DNA of 42,841 nt, from the NCBI GenBank assembly GCA_030066475.1, contig JASJBO010000086.1:1-42841 (forward strand). Direction: 5' to 3'. A model generated the notes under the pieces. That model was given only the letters and a program-made list of their open reading frames with translations, was not told the origin of the DNA and did not search any database. Within the stretch, counting starts at the first letter, position 1. Every line of letters begins with the position of its first letter. Origin of the DNA: Myxococcota bacterium (lineage in GTDB: Bacteria; Myxococcota_A; UBA9160; PR03). Below, piece by piece: positions 30,209-38,336 of the stretch. The position numbers and the translations under genes are program-made.

Positions 30209-30934
30209 ATGGGCCATGACATCGACGCGTTCCACGACCGCATCGCGGGCGGCAAGGGAGACGCCACGGTGATCCTGCCCGCGGCGACCGTGATCCTGCT
30301 GCGGGACGCCGAGACCGGCCCCGAGACGCTGATGCTGCGCAAGAACTCGAAGATCGCCTTCGGGGGGATGTGGGTCTTCCCGGGCGGGCGCGTGGACGAC
30401 GACGACGCGCCGGGGGCCGCGGCCGAGGAGCGCGCGCGCAACGCGGCGGTTCGCGAGGCGGAGGAAGAGGCATCGCTCTCGCTCGCCCCGGGCGACCTCG
30501 TGTGGTTCTCGCACTGGACGCCGCCTCCCGTCGACATCCGCCGCTACAGCACGTGGTTCTTCGCCGCGGAGGCTCCCGACGCCGAGGTGGCGATCGACGA
30601 GGGCGAGATCACCGACAGCCAGTGGATCCGGCCGGCCGATGCGCTCGCGAGGCAGCGCGCGAGAGAGATCGAGCTGGTCCCGCCCACCTACGTGACGCTC
30701 CACTACCTCGCTCGGCACGAGAGCGTCGCCGCGGCGCTGCGCGGGCTCGTCCCGGCCGACGGCCCCCGGCACTACGTCACGAGGATCACGAAGAGCGACG
30801 AGGGCATGGTGGCCCTGTGGGAGGGAGACGCGGGCTACGCCTCGCGCGACGCCTCGGTGCCGGGGCCGCGTCACCGCCTGGTGATCACGCGCGAAGGCTT
30901 CACCTTCGACGACTCGGGTCTCGGCTCGACCTAG
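30209..30934 (+). CDS. Nudix hydrolase (NUDT19-like)
   Basis: 241 residues. The Nudix box is extended: FPGGRVDDDD, a 14-residue spacer, then NAAVREAEEEASLSL, with the canonical R-E-x-x-E-E pair metal-binding and the usual Gly after it replaced by Ser. The preceding 'LMLRKNSKIAFGGMWVFPGG' matches the NUDT19/NUDT7 acyl-CoA diphosphatase group, which cleaves CoA esters or nucleotide-linked compounds, consistent with the CoA-rich neighbourhood. The stop TAG is supplied by the dispersed repeat at 30931-31016. Confidence 0.88.
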   Translation: MGHDIDAFHDRIAGGKGDATVILPAATVILLRDAETGPETLMLRKNSKIAFGGMWVFPGGRVDDDDAPGAAAEERARNAAVREAEEEASLSLAPGDLVWFSHWTPPPVDIRRYSTWFFAAEAPDAEVAIDEGEITDSQWIRPADALARQRAREIELVPPTYVTLHYLARHESVAAALRGLVPADGPRHYVTRITKSDEGMVALWEGDAGYASRDASVPGPRHRLVITREGFTFDDSGLGST

Positions 30935-31016
30935 CTGGTGGACTTCGCTCGCCTACGGCTCGCTGCGCGCGCCCTACGGGCGCTTGCAGGGGGCTTCTGC
31001 CGCGCGGGCTCCTAGG
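30931..31016. repeat. REP-like dispersed element, copy A
   Basis: An 86-base element, 82/86 identical to 38196-38281. It begins CTAGCTGGTGGACTTCGCTC and ends GGGCTCCTAGG, with a central hairpin GCGCCC-TAC-GGGCGC. It fills the gap between two convergent genes. The CTAG at its left end contains the Nudix stop, and the CTAG at the right end (31012-31015) contains the stop of the TPR lipoprotein on the other strand. A bidirectional terminator or RNA-stabilising role is plausible. Confidence 0.85.
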
Positions 31017-33447
31017 GGCCGAAGGCGACGTTCGGGTCCAGCGCCTCCGCCATCGCCATCTCCTGGCGGGCCTCGTCGGTGCGCCCGAGCGCCATCAGCA
31101 CCCGGGCCAGCTTCGCGTGGCTCGTGGCGCTGGGCCGGATGCGGACGACGCGGCGGAAGTTCGTCACCGCGTCCCCCAACCTGCCCTGCTCGGCCAGGAT
31201 CGTCCCGAGCTGGTCGTAGGCCGCCGCGTACTCGGGGTCTGCCTCGATCGCAGCGTTCAGACTCGCGACGGCGTCGTCCACCCGGCCCTGCTTCCACAGC
31301 ACGAAGCCGAGCCCGGTGTACGTCTGCGCCGTCGGCTTCCGCTCGAGGGCGGCGCGGATCTGGCGCTCGGCCGCTTCGTACTCGCCGCTCTCCGCCAGGG
31401 ACGTCCCCAGGTTGTAGTACGCCGCCGACGACTCGGGGTCCAGCGCGAGGGCCTGGCGGTAGTGCTCGACCGCCTCCTCGGTCAGCCCCTGGCGCTGGAG
31501 CACGAACCCGAGGTCGTTGTGGATCGCCGCCTGCGGCTCGATGGCCAGCGACTCCCGGTAGTGGGCCTCGGCCAGCTCGAGCTCGCCGATGTCGATCGAG
31601 GCGAGCGCCATGTTGTTGTGGGCCTTCGCGTGCTTCGGGTCCACCACGAGCGCCTTCTCCAGCGCGGCGACCGCCTCCCGGCTCTTGCCCTGCTGGAACA
31701 GCGCGAAGCCGAGGGCGTTCAAGAGCTCCACGTTCTCGGGCTCGGCCTCCAGGCCCCGGCGGTAGGACCGGACGGCGCCGGGGTAGTCGCCGGTCCGCTC
31801 GTTGGAGATGCCCGCCCGCAGGAACGAGTAGGCGTCGACGAACCGCTCCTCGATCTTCGCGATCGCTTGGGCGGGCAGCGGAACGAACTCCGGGATGTTG
31901 GCGGCCCCGTAGGTCCCGGTGAAGCGATCGAGCACCACCGGGGGCGTGGAGCGCCCCTCCTCGTCGATGTGGGTCAGGAAGAGCTGGGTGTAGGGGGTGT
32001 TCGCCTTCGAAGAGAACACGAGCCAGTGACCGTTGGACGAGAAGCTGTGCCAGGAGTTCATCCGGGGCGTGTTCGCGCGCAGGCGCCGGGCCTCGCCGCC
32101 TTCGGCCGGGATGATGAAGAGCTCGCTGTCCGGCATCAGCAGCATGTAGTTCTCGGCGCGGGTGAAGACGATCCACTTCCCGTCCGGGGAGAACTCCGCG
32201 AAGAAGTTGCTCATCCCATTGCGCGAGGCGCCCGCGATCGGCTCGGCCTCGCCCCCGCGGCCGTCGTTGAACGGCACCCGGTACAGGTCGAACTTGTACG
32301 GCTCCTTGTCCTCGATGAACTCGGGGACGGCGTTCTCGTCGAGCAGGATGGACTCGGCGTCTGCGACCCCGGCCTTGCGGTAGACCTTCGTCCGGGCGAA
32401 GACGATCCACTTCCCGTCGGGGCTCCAGGTGGGGTTGCTCTGGACGTACTCGGGGTCGTCGGCGCCCGGCAGCGGCGAGTAGGTGCCGGTCTCGGTGTCG
32501 TAGACCACGAGGATGCCCTTGATCGGGAAGAAGAGCTGGGAGAACTCGATCCCGGGCGTCGCCACGAACACCGCCCGGTCCTTGACCGTGCTGATCACGT
32601 AGCGGCCGTCGGGCGAGACCTGGGAGAGGAGGCCGAAGGTGAGCTCGCCGTCGTCCTTCTCGTAGTCGCTCCAGGTGATGATCTTCTCGTCGTTCAACAC
32701 CATCTGCTGGGAGACGGGCAGGATGGCGTAGCCGCCCTTGTCGTTGCCGTAGTCGACGTCGAGGCCCAGGACGCTGCCGTTGCCCGAGAAGGAGTGGCAG
32801 TTCCCGCAGACGGGCAGGTTCTCGAGGACGACGGGCGGCTGGTCTTCGGAGTCGATCGACCCGAAGCGCCAGCGAATGCGCGAAGGGTCCTGGACCGCCT
32901 CGATGAACGGGAGCGGCACCTCGCGATAGAAGATCGAGTCCCCGACCGGGTGCGTCGACGTGCGGATGCGAACGCTCGCGGACGAGACGGCCTCCGTCCC
33001 CGGTCCGACGCCGACGACGGCCACCTCCGCGTCGCGCTCCACGCTCCCGCGCTTGATCGCGGCCCAGGTCTCCTGCGTGGGCCGCCAGCGCGTCTCCGCC
33101 GTCGGGAAGCGGAGCAGCGCGTCCTGGACACCGAGCCGAACCAGGACCGTCCACTCGGCGACGCCCTCGGTCTCGTCGCTCCAGACGAAGGTCGGGGCCA
33201 CGATCTCGGGCGGAAAGAGCGTCTCGTCGAGGGGATACGTGATCTCCAGGCGGCCGGAGGGCTCGCTCGGGAACGCCAGGGGGGCCGGCTCGCCTCCGCA
33301 GGCGGAGAGCAGCAGGGCCAGGGCGAGCGGGAGAGCGGCCGCCCGCAGACCTCGCCCCGGAGGGGCGAAGCACAGGGGCCGACAATTCCCGAATTTATTT
33401 GGGGACGCGAAATTGACAGCCCGAGGCCGCCGGCGTACAAAAGACAT
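31012..33447 (-). CDS. Lipoprotein with CxxCH motif, PD40 beta-propeller and TPR repeats
   Basis: 811 residues from the ATG at 33447, with an unusually long n-region before the lipobox LLSAC (Cys50); the start is therefore uncertain. Residues 214-218 are CGNCH, a c-type heme motif. Residues about 230-530 hold PD40/TolB-like blades (VSPDGRYVISTV, TWSPDGKWIVFAR, EFSPDGKWIVFTR, SFSSNGHWLVFSS). Residues about 550-805 are at least seven TPRs ('NALGFALFQQGKSREAVAAL' and relatives). It is probably an outer-membrane-anchored periplasmic protein combining sugar- or peptide-binding-like repeats with protein contacts. If heme attaches, it would be an electron-transfer or sensing protein. It is divergent from the beta-helix gene. 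Confidence 0.88.
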   Translation of the reverse strand: MSFVRRRPRAVNFASPNKFGNCRPLCFAPPGRGLRAAALPLALALLLSACGGEPAPLAFPSEPSGRLEITYPLDETLFPPEIVAPTFVWSDETEGVAEWTVLVRLGVQDALLRFPTAETRWRPTQETWAAIKRGSVERDAEVAVVGVGPGTEAVSSASVRIRTSTHPVGDSIFYREVPLPFIEAVQDPSRIRWRFGSIDSEDQPPVVLENLPVCGNCHSFSGNGSVLGLDVDYGNDKGGYAILPVSQQMVLNDEKIITWSDYEKDDGELTFGLLSQVSPDGRYVISTVKDRAVFVATPGIEFSQLFFPIKGILVVYDTETGTYSPLPGADDPEYVQSNPTWSPDGKWIVFARTKVYRKAGVADAESILLDENAVPEFIEDKEPYKFDLYRVPFNDGRGGEAEPIAGASRNGMSNFFAEFSPDGKWIVFTRAENYMLLMPDSELFIIPAEGGEARRLRANTPRMNSWHSFSSNGHWLVFSSKANTPYTQLFLTHIDEEGRSTPPVVLDRFTGTYGAANIPEFVPLPAQAIAKIEERFVDAYSFLRAGISNERTGDYPGAVRSYRRGLEAEPENVELLNALGFALFQQGKSREAVAALEKALVVDPKHAKAHNNMALASIDIGELELAEAHYRESLAIEPQAAIHNDLGFVLQRQGLTEEAVEHYRQALALDPESSAAYYNLGTSLAESGEYEAAERQIRAALERKPTAQTYTGLGFVLWKQGRVDDAVASLNAAIEADPEYAAAYDQLGTILAEQGRLGDAVTNFRRVVRIRPSATSHAKLARVLMALGRTDEARQEMAMAEALDPNVAFGP
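33413..33441 (+). promoter_or_regulatory. Sigma-70-type promoter for the beta-helix gene
   Basis: TTGACA (33413-33418) and TACAAA (33436-33441) are exactly 17 bases apart, and an AT-rich patch lies just upstream (33386-33412). It would start an mRNA about 70 bases before the ATG at 33521. It overlaps the predicted N-terminus of the divergent TPR lipoprotein, which casts some doubt on that start. Confidence 0.6.
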
Positions 33448-33520
33448 CTGAGTCAAGTTGCCACGCTCCTGCCACTTTGACACGCCCGACCGATCCAGGG
33501 TCGCGTCCGGAGAAACGAAG

Positions 33521-34729
33521 ATGAGCCTGCGCCGTTTCTGCGTCTCGCTTCTGGTCGCACTGTTCGCCAGCGCAACCGCCGCCAATGCACGCGTCTTCCA
33601 CGTCGAGCCCGGAGACTCCATCCAGGCGGCGATCGACGCCGCTTCCCCCGGCGACACGATCCTCGTGGAGCCCGGGGTCTACCAGGAGACCGGCAACACC
33701 CAGTTTGGCCTCCACATCACGACCGACAACCTCCGCCTGGTCGCCAAGAAGAAGAAGGACGGGAGCGGGGGCAAGGTCCGCCTGGTTCACTTCGGGACCC
33801 AGGTGACGGGGGTGTATGCGGCTCCCGCGGCTTGCGGGCCCGAGGTGGGCGTCGGCGACTGCCCCGACCAGCTCGAGGGATTCTACATCCGCGGCTTCAC
33901 CGTGGAGGACTTCCCGGGCAACGGCATCCAGACCCGCTTCGTCAACAAGTTCAAGATCATCGACAACGAGTCCGCGCGGAACAAGAACAACGGGATCTAT
34001 CCGACCATCTCCGCGAACGGTCTGGTGCTGAGGAACGTCTCCTACGGCGCTCTGGACACCGCGGCGTGGGTGGCGGCCTCCGAGAACGTCCGCGTCATCG
34101 GCAACGAGTTCTACGGCAGCCCGATCGGCTTCGAGATCTCGGTGTCCAACAACGTCCTCGCGATGCAGAACGACATTCACGACAACACCGTGGGCGTCGG
34201 CTTCTTCCATCCGAACGCGGCGGGGAACGACCCGCTGCCCGTGATGGAGAACTGGGTGCTCCGGTACAACAAGATCTACGACAACAACCTGCCGAACCCC
34301 GCGCCGCCGTCGAGCTTCCAGGGCGCGCTGCCGCCCGGCATCGGCGTCGCTCTTCTGGGCGTCTCCGACCACGTGGTCGAGAACAACCTCGTCGTGAACA
34401 ACGGCTTCGTGGGGATCGGGGTGCTCGGCTGGTGTAGCGCCACCGCACCCATCCCAGGCCGGAACTGCGTCCAAGACCCGCCGATCGACGATCCTTCGGT
34501 GAACGACAACCTGGTCAGAAGGAACAAGGTGATCGGCAACGGCGGCAGCCCGCCGGGCGACGGGATGGGTGGCCCGGGTCCCCTGGACCCCTTGGCCGCG
34601 GACATCACCTACTTCAGCGTGGCTCCCAACGAGACGTCGTCGGGCAACTGCTTCGAGAACAACGGGCCCACCGGGTTCACGCACGTCTCCTCCGAGGCCG
34701 ACGGGGAGCTGCCCACCGACGGGTGCTAG
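33521..34729 (+). CDS. Secreted right-handed beta-helix protein
   Basis: 402 residues from the ATG at 33521. The signal peptide is MSLRRFCVSLLVALFASATA with cleavage near NARVF. Mature domains show the parallel beta-helix start 'HVEPGDSIQAAIDAASPGDT' typical of NosD/pectate-lyase-like proteins, and repeated short rungs such as 'NKFKIIDNESARNKNNGIYP', 'VLRNVSYGALDTAAWVAASE', 'NEFYGSPIGFEISVSNNVLA' and 'DHVVENNLVVNNGFVGIGVL'. Such proteins often act on polysaccharides or form surface fibres; no catalytic triad is evident. Several cysteines (AACGPEVGVGDC, CSATAPIPGRNC) probably form disulfides. The 3' region holds a stem-loop. Confidence 0.88.
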   Translation: MSLRRFCVSLLVALFASATAANARVFHVEPGDSIQAAIDAASPGDTILVEPGVYQETGNTQFGLHITTDNLRLVAKKKKDGSGGKVRLVHFGTQVTGVYAAPAACGPEVGVGDCPDQLEGFYIRGFTVEDFPGNGIQTRFVNKFKIIDNESARNKNNGIYPTISANGLVLRNVSYGALDTAAWVAASENVRVIGNEFYGSPIGFEISVSNNVLAMQNDIHDNTVGVGFFHPNAAGNDPLPVMENWVLRYNKIYDNNLPNPAPPSSFQGALPPGIGVALLGVSDHVVENNLVVNNGFVGIGVLGWCSATAPIPGRNCVQDPPIDDPSVNDNLVRRNKVIGNGGSPPGDGMGGPGPLDPLAADITYFSVAPNETSSGNCFENNGPTGFTHVSSEADGELPTDGC

Positions 34730-34770
34730 CCGCCCGCCGAGGCCGACCATCAGCTGAATTCCGACCCGCG

Positions 34771-34802
34771 GGGCCGGGCCGCCGAATCGAGCGGTCCGGC
34801 CC
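34771..34802. terminator. Stem-loop between the beta-helix and RidA-like genes
   Basis: GGGCCGGGCCGC and GCGGTCCGGCCC pair over 12 positions (one G-T mismatch) around CGAATCGA. It lies 42 bases after the beta-helix stop. No T-run follows, so it may be a Rho-type or RNA-stabilising hairpin. The rest of the 115-base gap holds no gene. Confidence 0.5.
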
Positions 34803-34844
34803 TCGTGGTGTCGGTGCGCTATCGATACGCCGAAGAGGATCGCG

Positions 34845-36101
34845 GTGCCTTCCCATCCCGTTGCCGAGACGATCGAGACGCACGGCTGCTCGATCGTCCT
34901 GCGTCGGGTGGAAGGCCCCGAGGCCCGCGAGCTCTTCCTCCTCTGCCAGCCTCCCGCCGCCGCGGCGGATGCGGCCCGGCAGGCCGAGGCCGTCTATCGC
35001 TCGATCCTGGGCTTGCTCGAAGCCGAGGGGGGAAGCTACGCGTCGGTCGTCTCCGAGACGCTCTTCCTGCGCAGCCTGACGGCAGACCTCGAGCGGGTCC
35101 GGGAGGCGCGCCACCGGGTCCTCGCGGCCTGCGAGGAGCCATCCCATCGGCCCGCCAGGACCGAGATCGAGCAGCCCCCGCTGGACGAGCTGGCCCGGCT
35201 GGCGGTCTCGCTGCAGGCGGTCCTTCCGCACGGCGGGCCGCTGCGCGTCGACACCTTCGAGGCCCGGCCCGCCTGCGGCTGCGCGGAGTGCGCCCGGTCG
35301 CACGGCCTGCGGGTCCACGTCGGCGACGAGGCCCGGTTCCATGCGGGCGGTCTCTACGGGCGAGGCGAGGACGCCCACGAGCAGACGCTCGCCATGTTCG
35401 GCGCGGCGGAAGAGCTGCTGCAGAAGGCGGGGATGGGATTCCGCGATGTCGTGCGCACCTGGATCCACCTGCGCGAGATGGACCGGGACTACGCGGACCT
35501 GAACCGGGCGCGGCGCGCGTTCTTCGAGGCGCGCGGGATCGATCCGGTCCCGGCGAGCACCGGCATCGGCGGCGGGCCGGTTCCCGGGGAGCACGATCTG
35601 TGCCTGGGCGTGTACGCCGTCCAGTCCGGCCCCTCGGCGCGCCCGCCCCGGCGGACCGCGATGACCGCCCCCACCCTCAACGAAGCCGTGCTGTACGGCT
35701 CCGATTTCTCGCGCGGCATGAGGATGGTGGAGGCGAACAAGATCGCGCTCCACCTCTCCGGAACCGCGAGCATCGACGAGGCCGGCAGGACGGCGCATCC
35801 CGGCGACTTCGAGGCCCAGGCCGACCGCATGCTCGTGAACGTGGCGGCCCTGCTCGAGGGCCAGGGCGCAGGCTTCGGCGACGTGGTCTCTGCGATCACG
35901 TACCTGAAGCGCCCCGACGACGCCCGACGCCTTCGCGAGAAGCTCCACGAGGCCGGCTTCGAGGGCTTCCCCAACGCGCTGGTCGCGGCGCCGATCTGCC
36001 GGCCCGAGCTGCTGTGCGAGGTGGAGGCGCTGGCCGCCCTGCCGGCAAGCGCCCGAACGGCGCGCGCAGTGGGGCGCAGCCGAACGAAGTCAGACAGCTG
36101 A
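34845..36101 (+). CDS. Multidomain RidA/YjgF-like protein
   Basis: 418 residues from a GTG start with AGAGGA upstream. Two clear RidA-type segments and a weaker N-terminal one are present. The N-terminal one contains 'SETLFLRSLTADLERVREAR'; the middle (about 160-260) has DVVRTWIHLREMDRDYADLN, FFEARGIDPVPASTGIGG; the last (about 285-395) has 'NKIALHLSGTASIDEAGRTA', 'DVVSAITYLKRPDDARRLRE' and PICRPELLCEVEALA, which keeps the Arg that binds carboxylates in RidA. A CGCAEC motif (Cys144, 146, 149) may bind metal. This layout resembles the RidA-like part of chorismatase-type enzymes. The last 18 residues are coded by the dispersed element at 36045-36099. Confidence 0.8.
   Translation: MPSHPVAETIETHGCSIVLRRVEGPEARELFLLCQPPAAAADAARQAEAVYRSILGLLEAEGGSYASVVSETLFLRSLTADLERVREARHRVLAACEEPSHRPARTEIEQPPLDELARLAVSLQAVLPHGGPLRVDTFEARPACGCAECARSHGLRVHVGDEARFHAGGLYGRGEDAHEQTLAMFGAAEELLQKAGMGFRDVVRTWIHLREMDRDYADLNRARRAFFEARGIDPVPASTGIGGGPVPGEHDLCLGVYAVQSGPSARPPRRTAMTAPTLNEAVLYGSDFSRGMRMVEANKIALHLSGTASIDEAGRTAHPGDFEAQADRMLVNVAALLEGQGAGFGDVVSAITYLKRPDDARRLREKLHEAGFEGFPNALVAAPICRPELLCEVEALAALPASARTARAVGRSRTKSDS
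36045..36099. repeat. Degenerate REP-like element, copy C (inverted, inside a CDS end)
   Basis: Read on the minus strand, this stretch begins AGCTGTCTGACTTCG and ends GGGCGCTTGC, aligning without gaps to the first 55 bases of copies A and B at roughly 80% identity. The hairpin GCGCCC-GAA-C-GGCGC is kept although the sequence differs. It forms the last 18 codons of the RidA-like gene and leads into its stop. Confidence 0.6.
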
Positions 36102-36151
36102 CGCGCATAGCGATCCGATAATTGAGTTGGAGTCAAATCAATAACCCCGCC

Positions 36152-36192
36152 TTGACCGAAACTTGAAACATCGATACAACTTGTAACGATGT
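36152..36192 (+). promoter_or_regulatory. TetR promoter with a 25-bp palindrome over the start codon
   Basis: TTGACC (36152-36157) and TACAAC (36175-36180) are 17 bases apart. A near-perfect 25-base palindrome (36168-36192: ACATCG-A-TACAA-C-TTGTA-A-CGATGT) covers the -10, the likely transcription start and the ATG at 36189. If so, the mRNA is leaderless or nearly so, and the TetR product could block its own promoter by binding here. Confidence 0.6.
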
Positions 36193-36902
36193 CTCATGAG
36201 GAGCGACGGACGACCCTGCGCGAGGTCAACATCGAATCGCGACGCCAGCGCATCCTCGAGGCGGCCCGCACCCTGATCGCGGGCGGCGGCATGCAGTCGC
36301 TCTCGATGCGCAAGCTGGCCGCCGAGGCCGGACTCGCGGTGACCACGCTCTACAACCTCTTCGGGTCCCGCGACGACATCCTCTTCGCGCTCATCCAGGA
36401 CGGGATCGACCGCATCGTCTCGATCCTCGATGCCGAGGCGCCGATCGAAGAGCCGCTCGAACGGTGCCGCGCGGTGATCACGGTCAGCGTGCGGCACTTC
36501 GCGGAGAACGAGGCGATCTACCGCCCGATGCTCGTCGCCAGCTACGAGGGCCTCTCGGGCGGAGCGGACGCCGATCGGCGGCTCGCCCGGCGAGCCGCGG
36601 CGATGCAGCGCGAGGGCATCGAGCAGGCGATCGCGCAGGGGCTCCTCGCTGACACGCTCGACCCCGGACGTCTCGGCGAGCAGATCTACCACGGCTACGA
36701 GCTCGCCGCCGTGCAGTGGGCGTTCGGCCTGCTCGATGCCGCCGGCTTCCGGGCACGCGCCCTCTACGGGATGTACCTGGCGCTGCTCGCCGTCGCGCGC
36801 GACGCGGTGCGGCCCGAGCTCGAACTGCGTCTGCAGGCGATCGAGCGCGAGCTCGCCGCCTCGGCCGAGCGATCCGAACGAGGAGAACGGCAGTCCGCCT
36901 GA
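36189..36902 (+). CDS. TetR-family transcriptional regulator
   Basis: 237 residues from the ATG at 36189, which lies inside the palindrome described at 36152-36192. The HTH domain is complete: 'IESRRQRILEAARTLIAGGG', 'MQSLSMRKLAAEAGLAVTTL' and YNLFGSRDDILFALI. The C-terminal ligand domain is normal length and all-helical, with 'DRRLARRAAAMQREGIEQAI'. No ribosome site is visible. The Rieske oxygenase gene starts 58 bases downstream, so it is likely to be autoregulated and to control that oxygenase in response to its substrate. Confidence 0.9.
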   Translation: MSHEERRTTLREVNIESRRQRILEAARTLIAGGGMQSLSMRKLAAEAGLAVTTLYNLFGSRDDILFALIQDGIDRIVSILDAEAPIEEPLERCRAVITVSVRHFAENEAIYRPMLVASYEGLSGGADADRRLARRAAAMQREGIEQAIAQGLLADTLDPGRLGEQIYHGYELAAVQWAFGLLDAAGFRARALYGMYLALLAVARDAVRPELELRLQAIERELAASAERSERGERQSA

Positions 36903-36960
36903 TTCGTCCGCCCCGCGCGCCCGAAACATCCGACCTCGAACGGCAAGCAAGGAGCCAGGC

Positions 36961-38199
36961 ATGAAGCGCGAAGTCGAGCTCTCGATCCTGGACGAGCTGC
37001 TGAGGCAGCTCGACGCCAAGCGGAACGTCGATGCCGGTGTGATGTACCGGAACCCGACGTCGGTCTACACCTGCGCGGACGTGGCGCGCCGGGAGCGGGA
37101 GGTCTTCTTCCGCGATCACCCCCAGCTGATTGCGCTCTCGGGCTCGCTTCCCGAGCCGGGCTCGTTCATGACCGTCGACGACTTCGGCGTCCCCGTCCTC
37201 GCCACGCGCGATGCGGACGGCCGCTTCCGGGCCTTCGTCAATGCGTGCCGGCACCGGGGCGCCCGGGTCGCCGAAGGCCGTGGCGAGAGCACGCACTTCA
37301 AGTGCCCCTTCCACAACTGGGTCTACTCGAACCGCGGGGAGCTGGCCGCGATTCCCCTCGCCGACCAGGTGGGGCAGCTCGACGAGAAGTGCCATGGCCT
37401 GGTGGAGCTCCCGGCCGTGGAGCAGGGCGGCCTGCTCTGGGTGCATCCTCGCGCCGACGGCCACATCGACCTCGATCGACAGCTCGCGGGCCTCGGCCCC
37501 GAGATCGCGTCCTGGGGCTTCGGCGAGCTCGTGCACACGGGCGAGACCGTGATCGAAGGGCGGCTCAACTGGAAGCTCGCGAACGACACGTTCGGGGAGA
37601 CCTACCACTTCTCGCGCCTGCACAAGGACACGCTCGGACAGATCTTCCACGGCGACGCCCTCGGCTACGAGGAGTTCGGCCGCAACCACCGCTTCGTGAT
37701 CGCGACCAGGGCGATCGACGAGCTGCGCGCCAGGCCCCGGAACGAGTGGAGGCTGCTCGATGCGACCAGCCCCCTTTACTATCTCTTCCCGAACATCCAG
37801 CTCTCCTTCGGGGATGGCACGGTCAGCCTGATCAAGATCTACCCGGATCCGGCTCGTCCCACCGACCCGGGCCGCTCGCGCACGCGCGTGGTCCACTACT
37901 TCGCCCAGGAGCTGCTCGACCAGGCCGAGCAGGCCGGCGACGACGTGCATCGCGTCACCGCCGAGAACGCCTACGAGTACGGGGGCGAGTCGCAAGCGGT
38001 CCTCACGCTCTCCGCCTTCACGGAGGTGTTCGACAGCACGATCGAGAAGGAGGACTACGTGATGGGCGAGCACCAGCAGGGCGCCGCCGAGAGCGGCCAG
38101 CTCGAGCACCTGGTGTTCGGGCGCAACGAGCCGGCCCTGCACCACTACCACAGCCACTTCCGCGCGGCGCTGGGGATGCCGCCGCTCGAGCGGATCTAG
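36961..38199 (+). CDS. Rieske non-heme iron oxygenase, alpha subunit-like
   Basis: 412 residues, length as expected for an aromatic-ring-hydroxylating alpha subunit. The Rieske 2Fe-2S ligands are Cys96/His98 (ACRHRGA) and Cys115/His118 (KCPFHNW). The catalytic iron ligands are His216 and His221 in ETYHFSRLH, with the acidic residue upstream in NDTFGE. AAGGAG lies before the ATG. No beta subunit, ferredoxin or reductase is encoded nearby, so electrons must come from elsewhere. Similar stand-alone Rieske oxygenases act on quaternary amines, sterols or aromatics; the substrate is not clear. The stop TAG lies in the dispersed element that follows. Confidence 0.93.
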   Translation: MKREVELSILDELLRQLDAKRNVDAGVMYRNPTSVYTCADVARREREVFFRDHPQLIALSGSLPEPGSFMTVDDFGVPVLATRDADGRFRAFVNACRHRGARVAEGRGESTHFKCPFHNWVYSNRGELAAIPLADQVGQLDEKCHGLVELPAVEQGGLLWVHPRADGHIDLDRQLAGLGPEIASWGFGELVHTGETVIEGRLNWKLANDTFGETYHFSRLHKDTLGQIFHGDALGYEEFGRNHRFVIATRAIDELRARPRNEWRLLDATSPLYYLFPNIQLSFGDGTVSLIKIYPDPARPTDPGRSRTRVVHYFAQELLDQAEQAGDDVHRVTAENAYEYGGESQAVLTLSAFTEVFDSTIEKEDYVMGEHQQGAAESGQLEHLVFGRNEPALHHYHSHFRAALGMPPLERI

Positions 38200-38281
38200 C
38201 TGGTGGACTTCGCTCGCCTGCGGCTCGCTGCGCGCGCCCTGCGGGCGCTTGCAGGGGGCTTCTGCCGCGCAGGCTCCCAGG
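38196..38281. repeat. REP-like dispersed element, copy B
   Basis: An 86-base copy, same orientation as copy A, with four differences. Two of them (TAC versus TGC) fall in the loops of GCC-TGC-GGC and GCGCCC-TGC-GGGCGC, so the stems are preserved. Its first CTAG contains the Rieske oxygenase stop; another CTAG follows at 38283-38286. It again lies between convergent genes. Confidence 0.85.
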
Positions 38282-38336
38282 CCTAGGACCAAGGAGTCCG
38301 CGGATCGGGGCCGGGCGCGGCAACCCGCGACCCGAG

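Noticed and set aside
30370..33480. A 1036-codon plus-strand open frame over the TPR lipoprotein
   Set aside because: It lies opposite the recognisable PD40/TPR gene and crosses the repeat element; the protein has no recognisable domain.
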